From assembly GCA_017301995.1 (NCBI GenBank), contig JAFLEH010000020.1, positions 1-64,000 of the forward strand: a stretch of 64,000 nt of DNA, read 5' to 3'. This DNA is from Verrucomicrobiota bacterium. GTDB lineage: Bacteria > Verrucomicrobiota > Verrucomicrobiia > Verrucomicrobiales > Akkermansiaceae. Positions within the stretch are counted from its first letter, which is position 1. Each line of letters begins with the position of its first letter. Shown piece after piece: positions 1 through 7,700 of the stretch. The translations under genes were made by a program, and so were the position numbers. The notes under the pieces are model-generated. The model was not told the DNA's origin, made no database searches, and saw only the letters and a list, made by a program, of their open reading frames with translations.

Positions 1-408
1 AGGACGACTACGTTGCCGCGGGCTGGTGTTGTTGTTTTCATTACACCCTACCGAGTGGCAGGGATTTCAACTCAACTCCAGCCCAAATTTTCACTCCAAT
101 CTGAGCCATCCTGTGGGACGGCTGTGAATCAAGATGAGAGGGAGTAGATGAGAGAGGGGAAGGACACCGGCGGACGGGGGCGGGAATCTCCGGAAATTTT
201 CGGAGAACTTCCGGCTTGCCGCAGGGCGGGCGACCTGATATTACGGACCCATGAAAACAAGCCAAGCCGACGCCGGAACCCGCCATCCTGGCCGAGTAAC
301 ACCCGCGCGCCCGCGCGCGCACGCATCATGCGCGCAGGTGCTAACCGGTCTTTCGGCATAACAAACTGTTCGGTAAAAAAACACGCGCATACTTGTCATA
401 ATCTGACT
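1..408. other. non-coding lead-in before first cassette gene
   Basis: No convincing gene is seen in these 408 bases. Possible reading frames here are GC-rich, lack recognisable domains and overlap each other. Visible structures are a small nested dyad around 187-214 (arms TCTCCG/CGGAGA and CCGGAA/TTCCGG) and an alternating CG tract around 304-335. By position this is the 5' flank of the first small membrane-protein gene and possibly the tail of an upstream gene cassette that starts outside the window. Confidence 0.4.
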
Positions 409-768
409 ATGAACCGGTATTATGTGACTTTAGTCGTCCTTGCAGTCTCACAAATTGCAATTATTATGTCTTCGCTACAGTCACTGGAGGCTCTTGTGGA
501 ACACGTCTATGCGCGCGGGAGGTGTTTTGAAACCGTCAACCGCGCGCTAGAGAAGACAAACGATCCGGATGAAAAGATGGTTCTGATTGATTCAGCTCGC
601 CCGACATATTCCAGGGCAGATAGAGATTTGGCAATAATATATTCGAAACAAATTCTTGTTTGCGTCTTGACTATCGCTATTTCGGTAATAGCAATGCGGA
701 AGCGGATTTCCGGTCACAATTCAACGCTTGAGGTGGACCCCAAAACAATCGATGGCGGTTCTCCATGA
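409..768 (+). CDS. small two-helix membrane protein, unknown function
   Basis: A 119-residue protein with no family I recognise. Two hydrophobic segments, about residues 4-21 and 81-97, flank a charged central region that would sit on one side of the membrane; the C-terminus is hydrophilic. The frame stays open upstream to 148, but that part is GC-rich and unlike a protein, so I chose the ATG at 409. Base composition is clearly more AT-rich than the housekeeping genes further right. It is the first of a run of co-oriented small genes separated by palindromes that resemble integron attC sites, so it may be a captured cassette gene. Function cannot be inferred from the sequence. Confidence 0.6.
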   Translation: MNRYYVTLVVLAVSQIAIIMSSLQSLEALVEHVYARGRCFETVNRALEKTNDPDEKMVLIDSARPTYSRADRDLAIIYSKQILVCVLTIAISVIAMRKRISGHNSTLEVDPKTIDGGSP

Positions 769-774
769 CCTAGA

Positions 775-873
775 ACACCGAACAAGACGTCGCGCCGAAT
801 GACCGCCAAGCCCCACATCCTCAACTCCAACCACAGCCCAGCCGCCGGTCATCGGTGGATATGAGTGTTCTGC
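775..873 (+). repeat. attC-like imperfect palindrome
   Basis: The stretch between the stop of one small gene and the start of the next folds into an imperfect hairpin. The left arm ends ATGACCGCC and the right arm starts GCCGGTCAT. The outer ends carry GAACAAG and GTTCTGC (867-873), which pair imperfectly, as R''/R' core sites do in integron attC sites. The next gene starts seven bases after GTTCTGC. The same terminal GTTCTGC followed by AAGAA and ATGAAA recurs at 4279-4297. Assignment as attC is inference. Confidence 0.45.
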
Positions 874-879
874 CAAGAA

Positions 880-1602
880 ATGAAAATCCCGAAAATGTGC
901 CTAGCTCAGTGGTCATTTCTTTTGATCTTCCTGTCCTCGTGCGCCGGGCAAAGAGAACATCCAGCAGTGAAAGGGCAGACCATCGCGAGTTTGTGTATTC
1001 GCCATACGACTCCCAAGCTCGTTCAAGATCGCAGACTCTCACCCCTGATCAGTTCTAAGCCAGGGTCTCCCTACAGTGAGGCGAAGATTGATGATGATAT
1101 CAAGAGCCTGTGGGAAAGTGGATTGGTAGAAGATGCGGAGTTTGCAGTGAAATCGGACGGAAGTTTTGTCCATCTTGTCGCATCAGTGTCCACAAGAAGG
1201 CCGCTCGGCCCGGTCCTGCTCAGAGGTAACAAGGCCTTTTCGGATCTGACTCTTTGGAAGCAGATCAGCAAGCCACTTGCTGACCGCATTATACGGGCGG
1301 TGACGGTTGTCTACGATCTCGCGACGGACGAACCAATAGTCCACAAAGACGAGAGACTGGTTGGAGAGGTGCTTCCTGCAGTGTGCGATGAACTGGAAAG
1401 CTTCTATCGAAGCAAGGGATTCCAAGCTGCGAGCGTCCGAGCCGAAGCCTGGAACGGCGGTCCACCTATCATCAATGATTTCGGATTTGTGATTGACGAG
1501 CACGGCGGCAAAAAAGTGACAAATCGTCTGGCAGAAGTCATGGATGTCAAATGCCCAACCGCTCTTCAATCTCCCTCCGAGTGCGTCTCAATGACGCGGT
1601 GA
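880..1602 (+). CDS. putative lipoprotein with POTRA-like segment
   Basis: A 240-residue protein with a lipoprotein signal: basic start, hydrophobic stretch and the lipobox LSSC with the cysteine at residue 21, so it is probably lipid-anchored. The middle (roughly residues 45-115) has repeated beta-alpha segments, and the phrase GPVLLRGNKAFSD is typical of POTRA domains in BamA/TamA-type proteins. That domain assignment is weak. The ATG at 880 was chosen over the in-frame GTG at 865 because it gives a clean signal peptide and sits directly after the attC-like end GTTCTGC. No cysteine-based catalytic motif is visible. Neighbours are unrelated small genes, so genomic context gives no function. 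Confidence 0.55.
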   Translation: MKIPKMCLAQWSFLLIFLSSCAGQREHPAVKGQTIASLCIRHTTPKLVQDRRLSPLISSKPGSPYSEAKIDDDIKSLWESGLVEDAEFAVKSDGSFVHLVASVSTRRPLGPVLLRGNKAFSDLTLWKQISKPLADRIIRAVTVVYDLATDEPIVHKDERLVGEVLPAVCDELESFYRSKGFQAASVRAEAWNGGPPIINDFGFVIDEHGGKKVTNRLAEVMDVKCPTALQSPSECVSMTR

Positions 1603-1653
1603 CATCACATAAAGCGGCAAGACAACTGAGCGCATTAAGTTCGACATAATAAC

Positions 1654-2238
1654 ATGAAAGCCATACTGACGATACTCGTTTCATTTGTGACAATCAGCCC
1701 TTTTCTCAGAGCCCAAATGCTCACGGACGGCTTTGAGTTCACAGAACCGATCGAAATGCCCCACACGAGCATGCGTGACATGCTAGGTCGCATTGCGACA
1801 TGGTCCGGCAAGCAAGTCGTTGTTGCCAGCGAGGAGGATCTCAAACCTGTCATTTCCCTGATTTTGCCCTCGCCGGTGTCGGGTGGGACCGTGCGCAAGG
1901 TAATAGACGCGCTTCTCCTGCTTGAAGGCTACGAGTTGATTGAATCCGGTGAGAAGGAAATTCATCTCCACAGAATCCTTACTCCCGAGCAGTGTGCGGC
2001 GATCAACAAGGGAATTGGGCATATCCAAATCCCCCCGGACAAATTGCCGGCGAGGGAGCGCGTTGCCGTCGATTCACGGGGAGCAGTCATACCAACCAAG
2101 GAGTTGGTGGTGATACGTCCATCTATCCAACGGGAAGTCGGGCAGCCGGGCGCCGGCCAGCCGGCTGCCAAGCCCGCCGAAAAAGATTCCTCGGCCATTC
2201 AACCTTCACCCCCCGCTTCGGAGGATGCCACGCGGTAG
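1654..2238 (+). CDS. secreted secretin-N/STN-like protein, unknown role
   Basis: A 194-residue protein starting with a signal peptide (about residues 1-21, cleavage likely after RAQ). Residues 30-110 carry a pattern seen in secretin N0/STN domains: a segment like SMRDMLGRIATWSGKQVVV, a strand-turn-strand region and VRKVIDALLLLEGYELIE. That fold binds peptide partners in outer-membrane secretins and TonB receptors. The C-terminal 50 residues are rich in Pro, Ala and Gly and probably disordered. There is no barrel or secretin domain, so this would be a free-standing periplasmic domain. It is a member of the left-end small-gene array. Confidence 0.5.
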   Translation: MKAILTILVSFVTISPFLRAQMLTDGFEFTEPIEMPHTSMRDMLGRIATWSGKQVVVASEEDLKPVISLILPSPVSGGTVRKVIDALLLLEGYELIESGEKEIHLHRILTPEQCAAINKGIGHIQIPPDKLPARERVAVDSRGAVIPTKELVVIRPSIQREVGQPGAGQPAAKPAEKDSSAIQPSPPASEDATR

Positions 2239-2285
2239 CCGGTGGCAGGCCCGAGACGCTGGCTGCCATCGCTCAATCGTTCGCC
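2228..2285 (+). repeat. attC-like short palindrome
   Basis: A short spacer between two array genes forms a hairpin with arms GGTGGCAG (2241-2248) and CTGCCATC (2263-2270). It ends in GTTCGCC (2279-2285), seven bases before the next ATG. This matches the layout of the attC-like sites at 867-873 and 4279-4285. The outer arm is degenerate, so confidence is modest. Confidence 0.35.
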
Positions 2286-2291
2286 CATAAG

Positions 2292-2738
2292 ATGAAGATG
2301 AACACCGCAACCCTGTTGAGTTTGCTTTTTGCGGCCATTGGGGTTGTTTCGACCGCGGGACACATGCTTTGGCTCTCTCGTGGGTCCTTGGATTCAACCT
2401 GGGCGTTAATCATCGCATGGGCCTGCCTGCCCTCCTTCGTGCTGGCTGCGGTGGCATTGGCATTCCGTCGGCAATTTGTGCCGGGCTTGCTGATTTGCAT
2501 TGGCGGTGGTTTATCCACCATTCTTTCCTTTGTCTTCTATCTACAGTCGTTTGCGGTTCCCGATCCACAAGCAGGCTTGGCCTTTCTGGTTTGTCCGCTA
2601 TGCCAGTTCGGTTTCACAGGTGTGTTGCTGGCACTCGCCCTGATCACGTGCGGCATGGGAAGGAATTTCCCGACACCACCCGCCCCGCAGACGACGGCCC
2701 GTGATTCATCGGGTGAACAAGATCCACCTAACGCCTGA
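2292..2738 (+). CDS. four-helix membrane protein, unknown function
   Basis: A 148-residue integral membrane protein with four hydrophobic segments (about residues 5-27, 35-55, 62-85 and 95-120) and a short Pro-rich hydrophilic tail. No known domain is recognised. The frame is open upstream, but that stretch overlaps the preceding gene in another frame. The ATG at 2292 follows the attC-like end GTTCGCC and gives a sensible first helix. The stop region reads CACCTAACGCCTGA; the ACCTAAC part would fit an attC left core site overlapping the 3' end. Confidence 0.5.
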   Translation: MKMNTATLLSLLFAAIGVVSTAGHMLWLSRGSLDSTWALIIAWACLPSFVLAAVALAFRRQFVPGLLICIGGGLSTILSFVFYLQSFAVPDPQAGLAFLVCPLCQFGFTGVLLALALITCGMGRNFPTPPAPQTTARDSSGEQDPPNA

Positions 2739-2785
2739 CCCGTCTCCGGTTCAAGCCGCCATGACCGCTACAACCTCTATAAGCG

Positions 2786-3142
2786 ATGACCACATTCGAC
2801 AAGCTTTGCGCAGTTCTCACGATCCCAATCGGAGCGGTTTTTCTGATTGTCGGCGCAGTTGGCCTATTCACGGGTTCGAACGCGCATTTTGACCTGCCGC
2901 CAATCTTGGGATTTTTGCCATTTTTATTGGGCTGGAGCATGTGTGTTACTCTTATCAGATTCTGGAGGCGATCTTCTGCGAACATAAATGTGAAGCCCGA
3001 GACGGAAGTTTACAGTGGCCTCTTCGCGAAGTTTCTGCTGATGCATCCTGAATTCAGGTCTGCGGATTCACGTCTCCAGTGGGCGGCCTTTCACAAATGG
3101 GTGAATGATCCGCAGCGCCACAGCGATCCCAAACCAGGCTGA
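2786..3142 (+). CDS. small two-helix membrane protein, unknown function
   Basis: A 118-residue protein with two transmembrane segments near the N-terminus (about residues 9-30 and 38-60) and a basic, probably cytoplasmic C-terminal domain of about 55 residues ending in a Trp-containing amphipathic stretch. No family recognised. It lies in the same orientation as its neighbours in the cassette-like array and is followed by an attC-like site that begins CTAACAATCC. Confidence 0.5.
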   Translation: MTTFDKLCAVLTIPIGAVFLIVGAVGLFTGSNAHFDLPPILGFLPFLLGWSMCVTLIRFWRRSSANINVKPETEVYSGLFAKFLLMHPEFRSADSRLQWAAFHKWVNDPQRHSDPKPG

Positions 3143-3149
3143 AGCCCAA

Positions 3150-3330
3150 GGCTAACAATCCAGTGGTGGCAAGCGCGAATAACCGCGGCGCAGCCGCCCC
3201 CCGTCGCAACGCGACGTCTCATTCCAGCCCACGGTGCCAACCGTGGGCACGCCATCTCCAACCCACCCCGCGTGCCAACGGCACGCTTCATCGCGCGGCG
3301 TCTCCGGCGGCTATCGCGTGTGTGTTCGCC
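3150..3330 (+). repeat. attC-like long palindrome
   Basis: It begins with CTAACAATCC, a typical left end of environmental attC sites, just after the preceding stop codon. It contains complementary arms GCAGCCGCC and GGCGGCTATCGC and ends in GTTCGCC (3324-3330). Internal dyads (GTGCCAACCGTGGGCAC and GTGCCAACGGCAC) lie in the loop. The length, about 180 bp, is at the long end for attC sites. Inference from layout and symmetry. Confidence 0.4.
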
Positions 3331-3850
3331 CGGAAGAGAAGATTGAACCGCAACCGGAGCGAAGCGGAGATAGACCGCCTCGATATCCAACTGATGCGGT
3401 CAAATGGACGCGAATGGACGCGAATTTCCATGAGGATGGAAAGATCGGATGGTCAACCCATCCGGCGAACGGCCCAGTCGTCAGAACGCGTTCGTTTTCC
3501 ATTCCATATTCGTGTCCATTCGCGTTCATTCGCGGTTTCCAGGGTTGGGCGATGCCGGTCGGATTCCTCAAGAGACCAGAGGTAAGAGGTAAGAACCAAG
3601 ACGGGAGAGGCCCCGTCCGCCGGGGTTGGCGGGCGGGGCCTCATCGTTCCGCCCGATGGCCCGTGACCCGTATATCCGCCAGACCGGTTCCCCCGGAAAT
3701 CCCCCCGCCCTTCCCGCCTGATAGTCGCACGCCAGGAGAGAAATACCTTGCCATCTCAACAGAATCCGCCCACCTTCCAACCCGAGCACCCGTCCGGATA
3801 TCACTTCCGGACATGCTACGAATAAATACTGTTAGACCACTTCGCACGCC
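3331..3850. other. gene-less stretch, possible non-coding cassette
   Basis: About 500 bases without a believable gene; the frames that cross it are compositional and overlap each other. It holds inverted copies of a short word (GAATGGACGCGAAT near 3400 and its near-complement near 3510), a strong GC-rich hairpin at 3607-3642, and a perfect 7-bp-arm dyad GTCCGGA/TCCGGAC at about 3792-3812. It ends in GTTAGAC (3831-3837), which fits the integron right core consensus GTTRRRY and sits 13 bases before the next ATG. I read it as a possible gene-less cassette. Confidence 0.35.
3607..3642. terminator. strong GC-rich hairpin, terminator-like
   Basis: Fifteen-base arms GAGGCCCCGTCCGCC and GGCGGGCGGGGCCTC pair along their whole length with a single G-T wobble around a six-base loop. 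No long T tract follows, so it may be a transcription barrier rather than a classical intrinsic terminator. It lies inside the gene-less stretch of the cassette array. Confidence 0.5.
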
Positions 3851-4165
3851 ATGAAACCATTCAGCGACCAGATGCTTGCGAGACGAATGCTTGAGACCCG
3901 TGACTGTGGTTACTCTTTCGGTCTCTTCTTTCGTCGAAGCAGTCGGCGTTACCTCCTGCTTGTTTCGTATTTCGTTTTGGCTTTGGTCGCTTTTGCGCTG
4001 TTTCAGCTTTGGAGCGTCTATTACTTGATGCTCGGGATGTTCGCCGGCTGCATTTTCCGAGACATCGGATGGGTGCGCACTGGTGGCAAGACTTGGCCGT
4101 TTAGTTTGAAGGTGACAGATTGGGACAAGGTTCAGAGATTAGCAGATGAGAAAGACGTGGTCTAA
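3851..4165 (+). CDS. small membrane protein, unknown function
   Basis: A 104-residue protein with one long or two short transmembrane segments (about residues 34-70) flanked by a basic N-terminus and a hydrophilic C-terminus. No family recognised. The start codon lies 13 bases after GTTAGAC, and the stop codon TAA is embedded in GTCTAAC, the left core of the best attC-like site in the array. That gene-in-cassette layout (start just after one recombination core, stop overlapping the next) is what integron cassettes show. Codon use is more AT-rich than in the housekeeping genes. Confidence 0.55.
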   Translation: MKPFSDQMLARRMLETRDCGYSFGLFFRRSSRRYLLLVSYFVLALVAFALFQLWSVYYLMLGMFAGCIFRDIGWVRTGGKTWPFSLKVTDWDKVQRLADEKDVV

Positions 4166-4285
4166 CAAGTCGGTGGATACGAACCGCCGCCCCGCGCTTC
4201 CGTTCGACGTTGCGCGGGAATTCGAGCGTGCCTCGTGCGCTCCACCGTCATTGTCGGCGGCGGTCGCTCACCTTCATCGTTCTGC
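4160..4285 (+). repeat. attC-like recombination site, best copy
   Basis: This 126-bp spacer starts GTCTAAC (matches RYYYAAC) and ends GTTCTGC. Inside, ACCGCCGCC (4183-4191) pairs perfectly with GGCGGCGGT (4256-4264). The flanking CGGTGG and CTCACC blocks also pair with an offset, as the L''/L' boxes do in attC sites. The central region is a long variable loop. The next gene starts seven bases downstream. This is the clearest evidence that the left-end array is made of integron-type cassettes. Confidence 0.65.
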
Positions 4286-4291
4286 AAGAAA

Positions 4292-4975
4292 ATGAAAAAT
4301 TCGCCCGATAGCGCCATAAATTTTCCGGTGCGCGTGAATCGCTGGGCAATTGCATTCTGGCTTGGTTTGCTTCTTGTGAACATCGTTCTGATCGTTCGGC
4401 ACGGCTGGCATTCATTGGAGCAGCTACCGATTTCCCAGATATTCGTGTGTTTGGCTGCGCTGAGTTACTTCTCGCGGCCTCTGATTCGTGATGAAGGAAT
4501 TCGTCGGTTCGTCATCCCAATGTCACTTGTTTTGGCGCTTGTGGGCGGCGGCTTTTTCCTGGTGCTCAGGCCGTGGCAACGGACAAACAGTTGGATGACG
4601 GGTTGTGGCACACACATTTCACGGAATCATCAAGACGCGATTGAATTTCGAGAAAGGCTCGATACCTGGTTCTCAGAGAATAATTTTGTTCCTTCTGATG
4701 TCCCTAGCGATTCCCATTCATGGGCTGGAGGCCACCAAGAGGGCGACAAGCATTTTTGGTATGTAGGAAGCTACGAGGGGTTCGAGCCGGTTTACCTTCA
4801 CATGCGAAGTAATGAGCGACGCGATGTTGGTGGCGGCTGGACAGATTTTCATTTCTACACAAGTTGGTTTGTGCGCGGTTCTGACAGTCATCTAAATGAG
4901 GCAAAAGCGGCAAGCGATAGGTTGGCATCCAAATTCGCCGTCTTTGCCGCGCAAGGTTCCGCCCACACTGAATAG
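4292..4975 (+). CDS. membrane-anchored protein, unknown function
   Basis: A 227-residue protein. Three hydrophobic segments (about residues 18-38, 48-60 and 73-93) are followed by a 130-residue soluble domain rich in Trp, His, Asp and Tyr. The soluble part is not a family I recognise. The frame is open upstream to 4235, but that stretch lies in the attC-like site, so the ATG at 4292 is preferred. It is a member of the co-oriented cassette-like array. Confidence 0.5.
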   Translation: MKNSPDSAINFPVRVNRWAIAFWLGLLLVNIVLIVRHGWHSLEQLPISQIFVCLAALSYFSRPLIRDEGIRRFVIPMSLVLALVGGGFFLVLRPWQRTNSWMTGCGTHISRNHQDAIEFRERLDTWFSENNFVPSDVPSDSHSWAGGHQEGDKHFWYVGSYEGFEPVYLHMRSNERRDVGGGWTDFHFYTSWFVRGSDSHLNEAKAASDRLASKFAVFAAQGSAHTE

Positions 4976-5090
4976 CAGAAGACGCGGCTGGGCAACCCGC
5001 TACCCGATCAGAGTCGGATTCGGATTGTCGCGACAAACCCGAACCGGAATCGGAGGGGCGCTCCCGGCGGGTGCCAGGCCTCTACGCTCC
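4975..5090 (+). repeat. attC-like imperfect palindrome
   Basis: The spacer between two array genes has complementary ends: GGGCAACCCGC (about 4990-5000) against GCGGGTGCC (about 5069-5077). An internal dyad built on CGGATTCGGATT and AACCCGAACCGGAATC lies between them. The core sequences are degenerate, with no clear GTTRRRY end, so this is a weaker member of the series. Confidence 0.35.
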
Positions 5091-5097
5091 TCACAAA

Positions 5098-5538
5098 ATG
5101 AAAGCCCTCACGGCGGTATTGTTCATCCTGGGGATTCCCTGGTTGCTGGTGGTGGTTCCTGTGATTCTGCTGCCGCTGGGGGCATTGGTGCCGGAGTATG
5201 AGTATGGGGCGCGTGATGTGATCGAATCGGTATTGCTATCGGCCTGCGGATTGCTGGGGCTTGCGGTTTGGCTGGGGTACCGGTTGAGGTGGAAGCTGGG
5301 CGGTTTTGTGTGGCTGACGAAGCGGCAGTTCTGGAGTCTGTCGCTGATCCACCACGCCGGTTGGATTTTCCTGATTCCGCGGGTGTTCACGCCGGCGCGC
5401 GGCGGGTCCTACCGGGAGGGTTTTGTGGGGTTCTGGTTTGCCAGCGGTCCGAATGCCTTTGGAATCTGGATCGCGCTGGGCATCTTGGTTGCGCTGCTGG
5501 CGCTGGTGTGTGACCGTGACGCTCCGCGGGGGAATTGA
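5098..5538 (+). CDS. four-helix membrane protein, unknown function
   Basis: A 146-residue integral membrane protein with hydrophobic segments at about residues 4-27, 43-63, 83-100 and 118-137. No family recognised. It is the last gene of the left-end array. Its stop codon is followed immediately by the first copy of the 219-bp palindromic repeat, which may serve as its transcription end. Its codon use is more GC-rich than that of the earlier array genes. Confidence 0.5.
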   Translation: MKALTAVLFILGIPWLLVVVPVILLPLGALVPEYEYGARDVIESVLLSACGLLGLAVWLGYRLRWKLGGFVWLTKRQFWSLSLIHHAGWIFLIPRVFTPARGGSYREGFVGFWFASGPNAFGIWIALGILVALLALVCDRDAPRGN

Positions 5539-5539
5539 T

Positions 5540-5758
5540 CCCGAAATCCGAAGTTCAGGGTAGTTTGGACACCCGATTTACCACTGGGAGACCGGGATCC
5601 ACTGAGGACACTGATTTTTTGGAGAAAAATGGGGAAACACCGATTGATGAACGGGAGGGATTTCCCCAAGATCAAAAATCACTTCAGTGGTATCAGTGAT
5701 TTTCAGTTCCTCAGTGGAAAAATCGGGTGCACGGGTCATGACAACTTCCGATTTCGGG
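5540..5758. repeat. 219-bp palindromic MITE-like element, copy 1
   Basis: The element has 16-bp terminal inverted repeats, CCCGAAATCCGAAGTT at 5540-5555 and AACTTCCGATTTCGGG at 5743-5758, with one mismatch. Inner arms also pair: CCACTGAGGA against TCCTCAGTGG, and GAAAAATGGGGAAA against ATTTCCCC. The whole element would therefore fold into one long imperfect hairpin. It encodes no protein. A second copy of identical length lies at 7800-8018 and degraded copies at 29736 and 44835. All sit between genes and next to 3' ends. Confidence 0.8.
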
Positions 5759-5825
5759 ATGAATTTCTTGGGGGGCGGGTGGTTTTTGGGTTTGAGAATC
5801 CGGCGGGGTGATCCAGATTCGGCGC

Positions 5826-6614
5826 ATGCGCTACTCCGAACGACTCCAACAACGGATAACCCGGACCGGCTCGCGCCTTTGCGTGGGGCTGGATCCCCGC
5901 CCCGGCGAGGGCGGGGCCGCGGCCGCCCGCGAATTCCTGCGGCGGGTGATCGACGAATCCGCGCCCTACGCCGCGGCGTTCAAGCCGAACATGGCCTACT
6001 TCGAGGCGATGGGGATCGAGGGCATCCGGGTTTTGGAAGAGCTGCTGGGCACGATGCCGGCCGACGTGCCGGTGATCCTGGACGCGAAGCGCAGCGACAT
6101 CGGGGAAACCCAGAAATACTACGCGCAGGGCTACTTCGGCGGGTGGAACGTGGACGCGGTCACGCTCAACCCGTTTCTCGGCTACGATTCGCTGGAGCCG
6201 TTCCTCGGATGGGAAGGCAAGGGGGTCTATCTGCTGGCGGTGACCTCCAACCCCGGATCGGCGGATTTCCAGCGGCAGGTGCTGGCGGACGGCCGTCCGG
6301 TCTTCGAACTGGTGACGGCGCTCGGCGGACGGGCGGCGGCGGAGGGACGGGCCACGGACGTCGGGTTTGTGGTCGGCCTAACCAACGCGGCCGACGTGCT
6401 GGGCCGGATCCCGGATCTGCCGTTGCTGGTGCCGGGGCTGGGTGCGCAGGGCGGGGATCTGGCGGCGCTCGCGGCGGCGAGCCGCACGGCGCCGGATGTG
6501 ATCAACGTGTCCCGCGGGATTCTCTATGCCGGCGATGATCTGGGGTTCGGCGAGCGGGCGCGGCTCTGGGCGGAGAAAATCGCCGCGGCCTATCCGTCGA
6601 ACGCCATTCCGTAA
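5826..6614 (+). CDS. pyrF: orotidine 5'-phosphate decarboxylase, type 2
   Basis: Catalyses the last step of UMP synthesis, decarboxylation of OMP, in the cytoplasm. The 262-residue TIM barrel has the family signature: LCVGLDP near residue 18, the catalytic DAKRSDIGET (D86, K88, D91), and a phosphate-binding region near VINVSRGI at the C-terminal end. Length and motif spacing match the bacterial type 2 family rather than the shorter E. coli type. The frame is open to a GTG at 5808, but MRYSERL at 5826 matches the usual start. It stands 19 bases upstream of a metallo-beta-lactamase-fold gene in the same direction and probably shares its transcript. Confidence 0.93.
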   Translation: MRYSERLQQRITRTGSRLCVGLDPRPGEGGAAAAREFLRRVIDESAPYAAAFKPNMAYFEAMGIEGIRVLEELLGTMPADVPVILDAKRSDIGETQKYYAQGYFGGWNVDAVTLNPFLGYDSLEPFLGWEGKGVYLLAVTSNPGSADFQRQVLADGRPVFELVTALGGRAAAEGRATDVGFVVGLTNAADVLGRIPDLPLLVPGLGAQGGDLAALAAASRTAPDVINVSRGILYAGDDLGFGERARLWAEKIAAAYPSNAIP

Positions 6615-6633
6615 CCCGCAAGCGCCGCCCGCC

Positions 6634-7557
6634 ATGAACCCGCCTGGCGAATATTCCCCGCATCACAAGCACACGCGGTATTCCGGGATCAAGCCGCAGA
6701 AGGGCTGGCCGGCGCGCAATTTCAGGTTTTTCCGGCACCGGATCGTGCCCGGGATGTTCCGCAAGCGCGGCGGGGCGTCGCAAGCGCCGGTGCTGGAGCC
6801 GCCCGCGGACGGCAGCGTGCGCATCACGTGGATCGGGCACGCCACGTTTTTCCTCCAGTTCGCCGGGCACTCGGTGATGGTGGATCCCAACTGGGCGGGC
6901 TGGCACGGACCGGTCAAGCGCCAGCGCCATCCCGGACTCCGCCTGGAGGATGTGCCGGAGGTGGATCTGGTGCTGGTGACCCACGCCCACTTCGACCACC
7001 TCCACAAGCCGAGCCTGCGCATCCTGCAGGCGCGCGAGGGGATCGTAGTGCCCAACGGCAGCCGCAAAACCGTCCAGCGGCTCGGGTTTCCCGCGGTCCA
7101 CGAGATGCGCGTCTGGGAATCGCTCCGTTTCGACGCGCTGGAAATCCTCCATACGCCGAGCCATCACTGGGGAGCGCGGTTCATCCACGACACCCACCGG
7201 GACTACGGCGGCTATATCGTTAGAGCGGGCGGCAAGTCGGTCTTCCACTGCGGCGACAGCGCTTACTTCGAGGGATTCCGGGAAATCGGCCGGCGGCACG
7301 AAATCGACGTGGCGCTGATGCCGATCGGCGCTTACGAGGCTCCGAGCGGACGCGACGTCCACATGAATCCCGAAGAGGCGGTGCGCGCGTTCGCCGACCT
7401 CGGGGCCAAGGTGCTCATCCCGATGCATTACGCCACGTTCCCGCTCGGCAACGAGCCGCACGACGAACCGCTGGAACGCCTGCTGGCCGAGGCCGACCGC
7501 CTCGGGATCAGCGAGCGGATCCTGATCGCCGAGGAAGGGGTGGGGATCGAGTGGTGA
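6634..7557 (+). CDS. MBL-fold hydrolase, NAPE-PLD/UlaG-like
   Basis: A 307-residue metallo-beta-lactamase-fold protein. The order of motifs is IGHATFFLQ, then VDPNW, then the metal site HAHFDH (residues 117-122), a further His in HHWGAR, HCGDSAY and the C-terminal PMHYATF. This is the layout of N-acyl-phosphatidylethanolamine phospholipase D-like and UlaG-like enzymes, with a binuclear zinc site. The substrate in bacteria is generally unknown. No signal peptide is seen, so it is probably cytoplasmic. The ATG at 6634 is used because the upstream extension overlaps pyrF in another frame. The neighbouring pyrF gives no metabolic link. Confidence 0.85.
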   Translation: MNPPGEYSPHHKHTRYSGIKPQKGWPARNFRFFRHRIVPGMFRKRGGASQAPVLEPPADGSVRITWIGHATFFLQFAGHSVMVDPNWAGWHGPVKRQRHPGLRLEDVPEVDLVLVTHAHFDHLHKPSLRILQAREGIVVPNGSRKTVQRLGFPAVHEMRVWESLRFDALEILHTPSHHWGARFIHDTHRDYGGYIVRAGGKSVFHCGDSAYFEGFREIGRRHEIDVALMPIGAYEAPSGRDVHMNPEEAVRAFADLGAKVLIPMHYATFPLGNEPHDEPLERLLAEADRLGISERILIAEEGVGIEW

Positions 7558-7567
7558 GGCCTGGATT

Positions 7568-7604
7568 TGTTATTTGTTATTGGTTATTGGTTATTGGTTA
7601 TTGG
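7568..7604. repeat. TTATTGG tandem repeat
   Basis: A seven-base unit, (T)TATTGGT, is repeated about five times with one variant unit (TATTTGT) at the left. The AT-rich tract is unusual for this GC-rich region and sits just after the stop of the MBL-fold gene. Such tracts can slip in replication; no function is evident. Confidence 0.7.
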
Positions 7605-7700
7605 GGAAGCACGGTTTCCATTGCCTTGATCCGGGGCCTTGTTTTCCGCTCCACTGTGTTTGCCGGTCGGAAAATGGTTTGGCACCATCGGGCCAAGAAG

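Noticed and set aside
3163..3854. Overlapping rightward open frames between 3163 and 3854
   Set aside because: They run through the attC-like site, the 15-bp-arm hairpin and inverted repeats; composition is Arg/Pro-rich without any protein-like pattern, and they overlap each other in different frames.
5540..5758. Insertion sequence
   Set aside because: There is no transposase frame inside; the short frame found there is a by-product of the palindrome.
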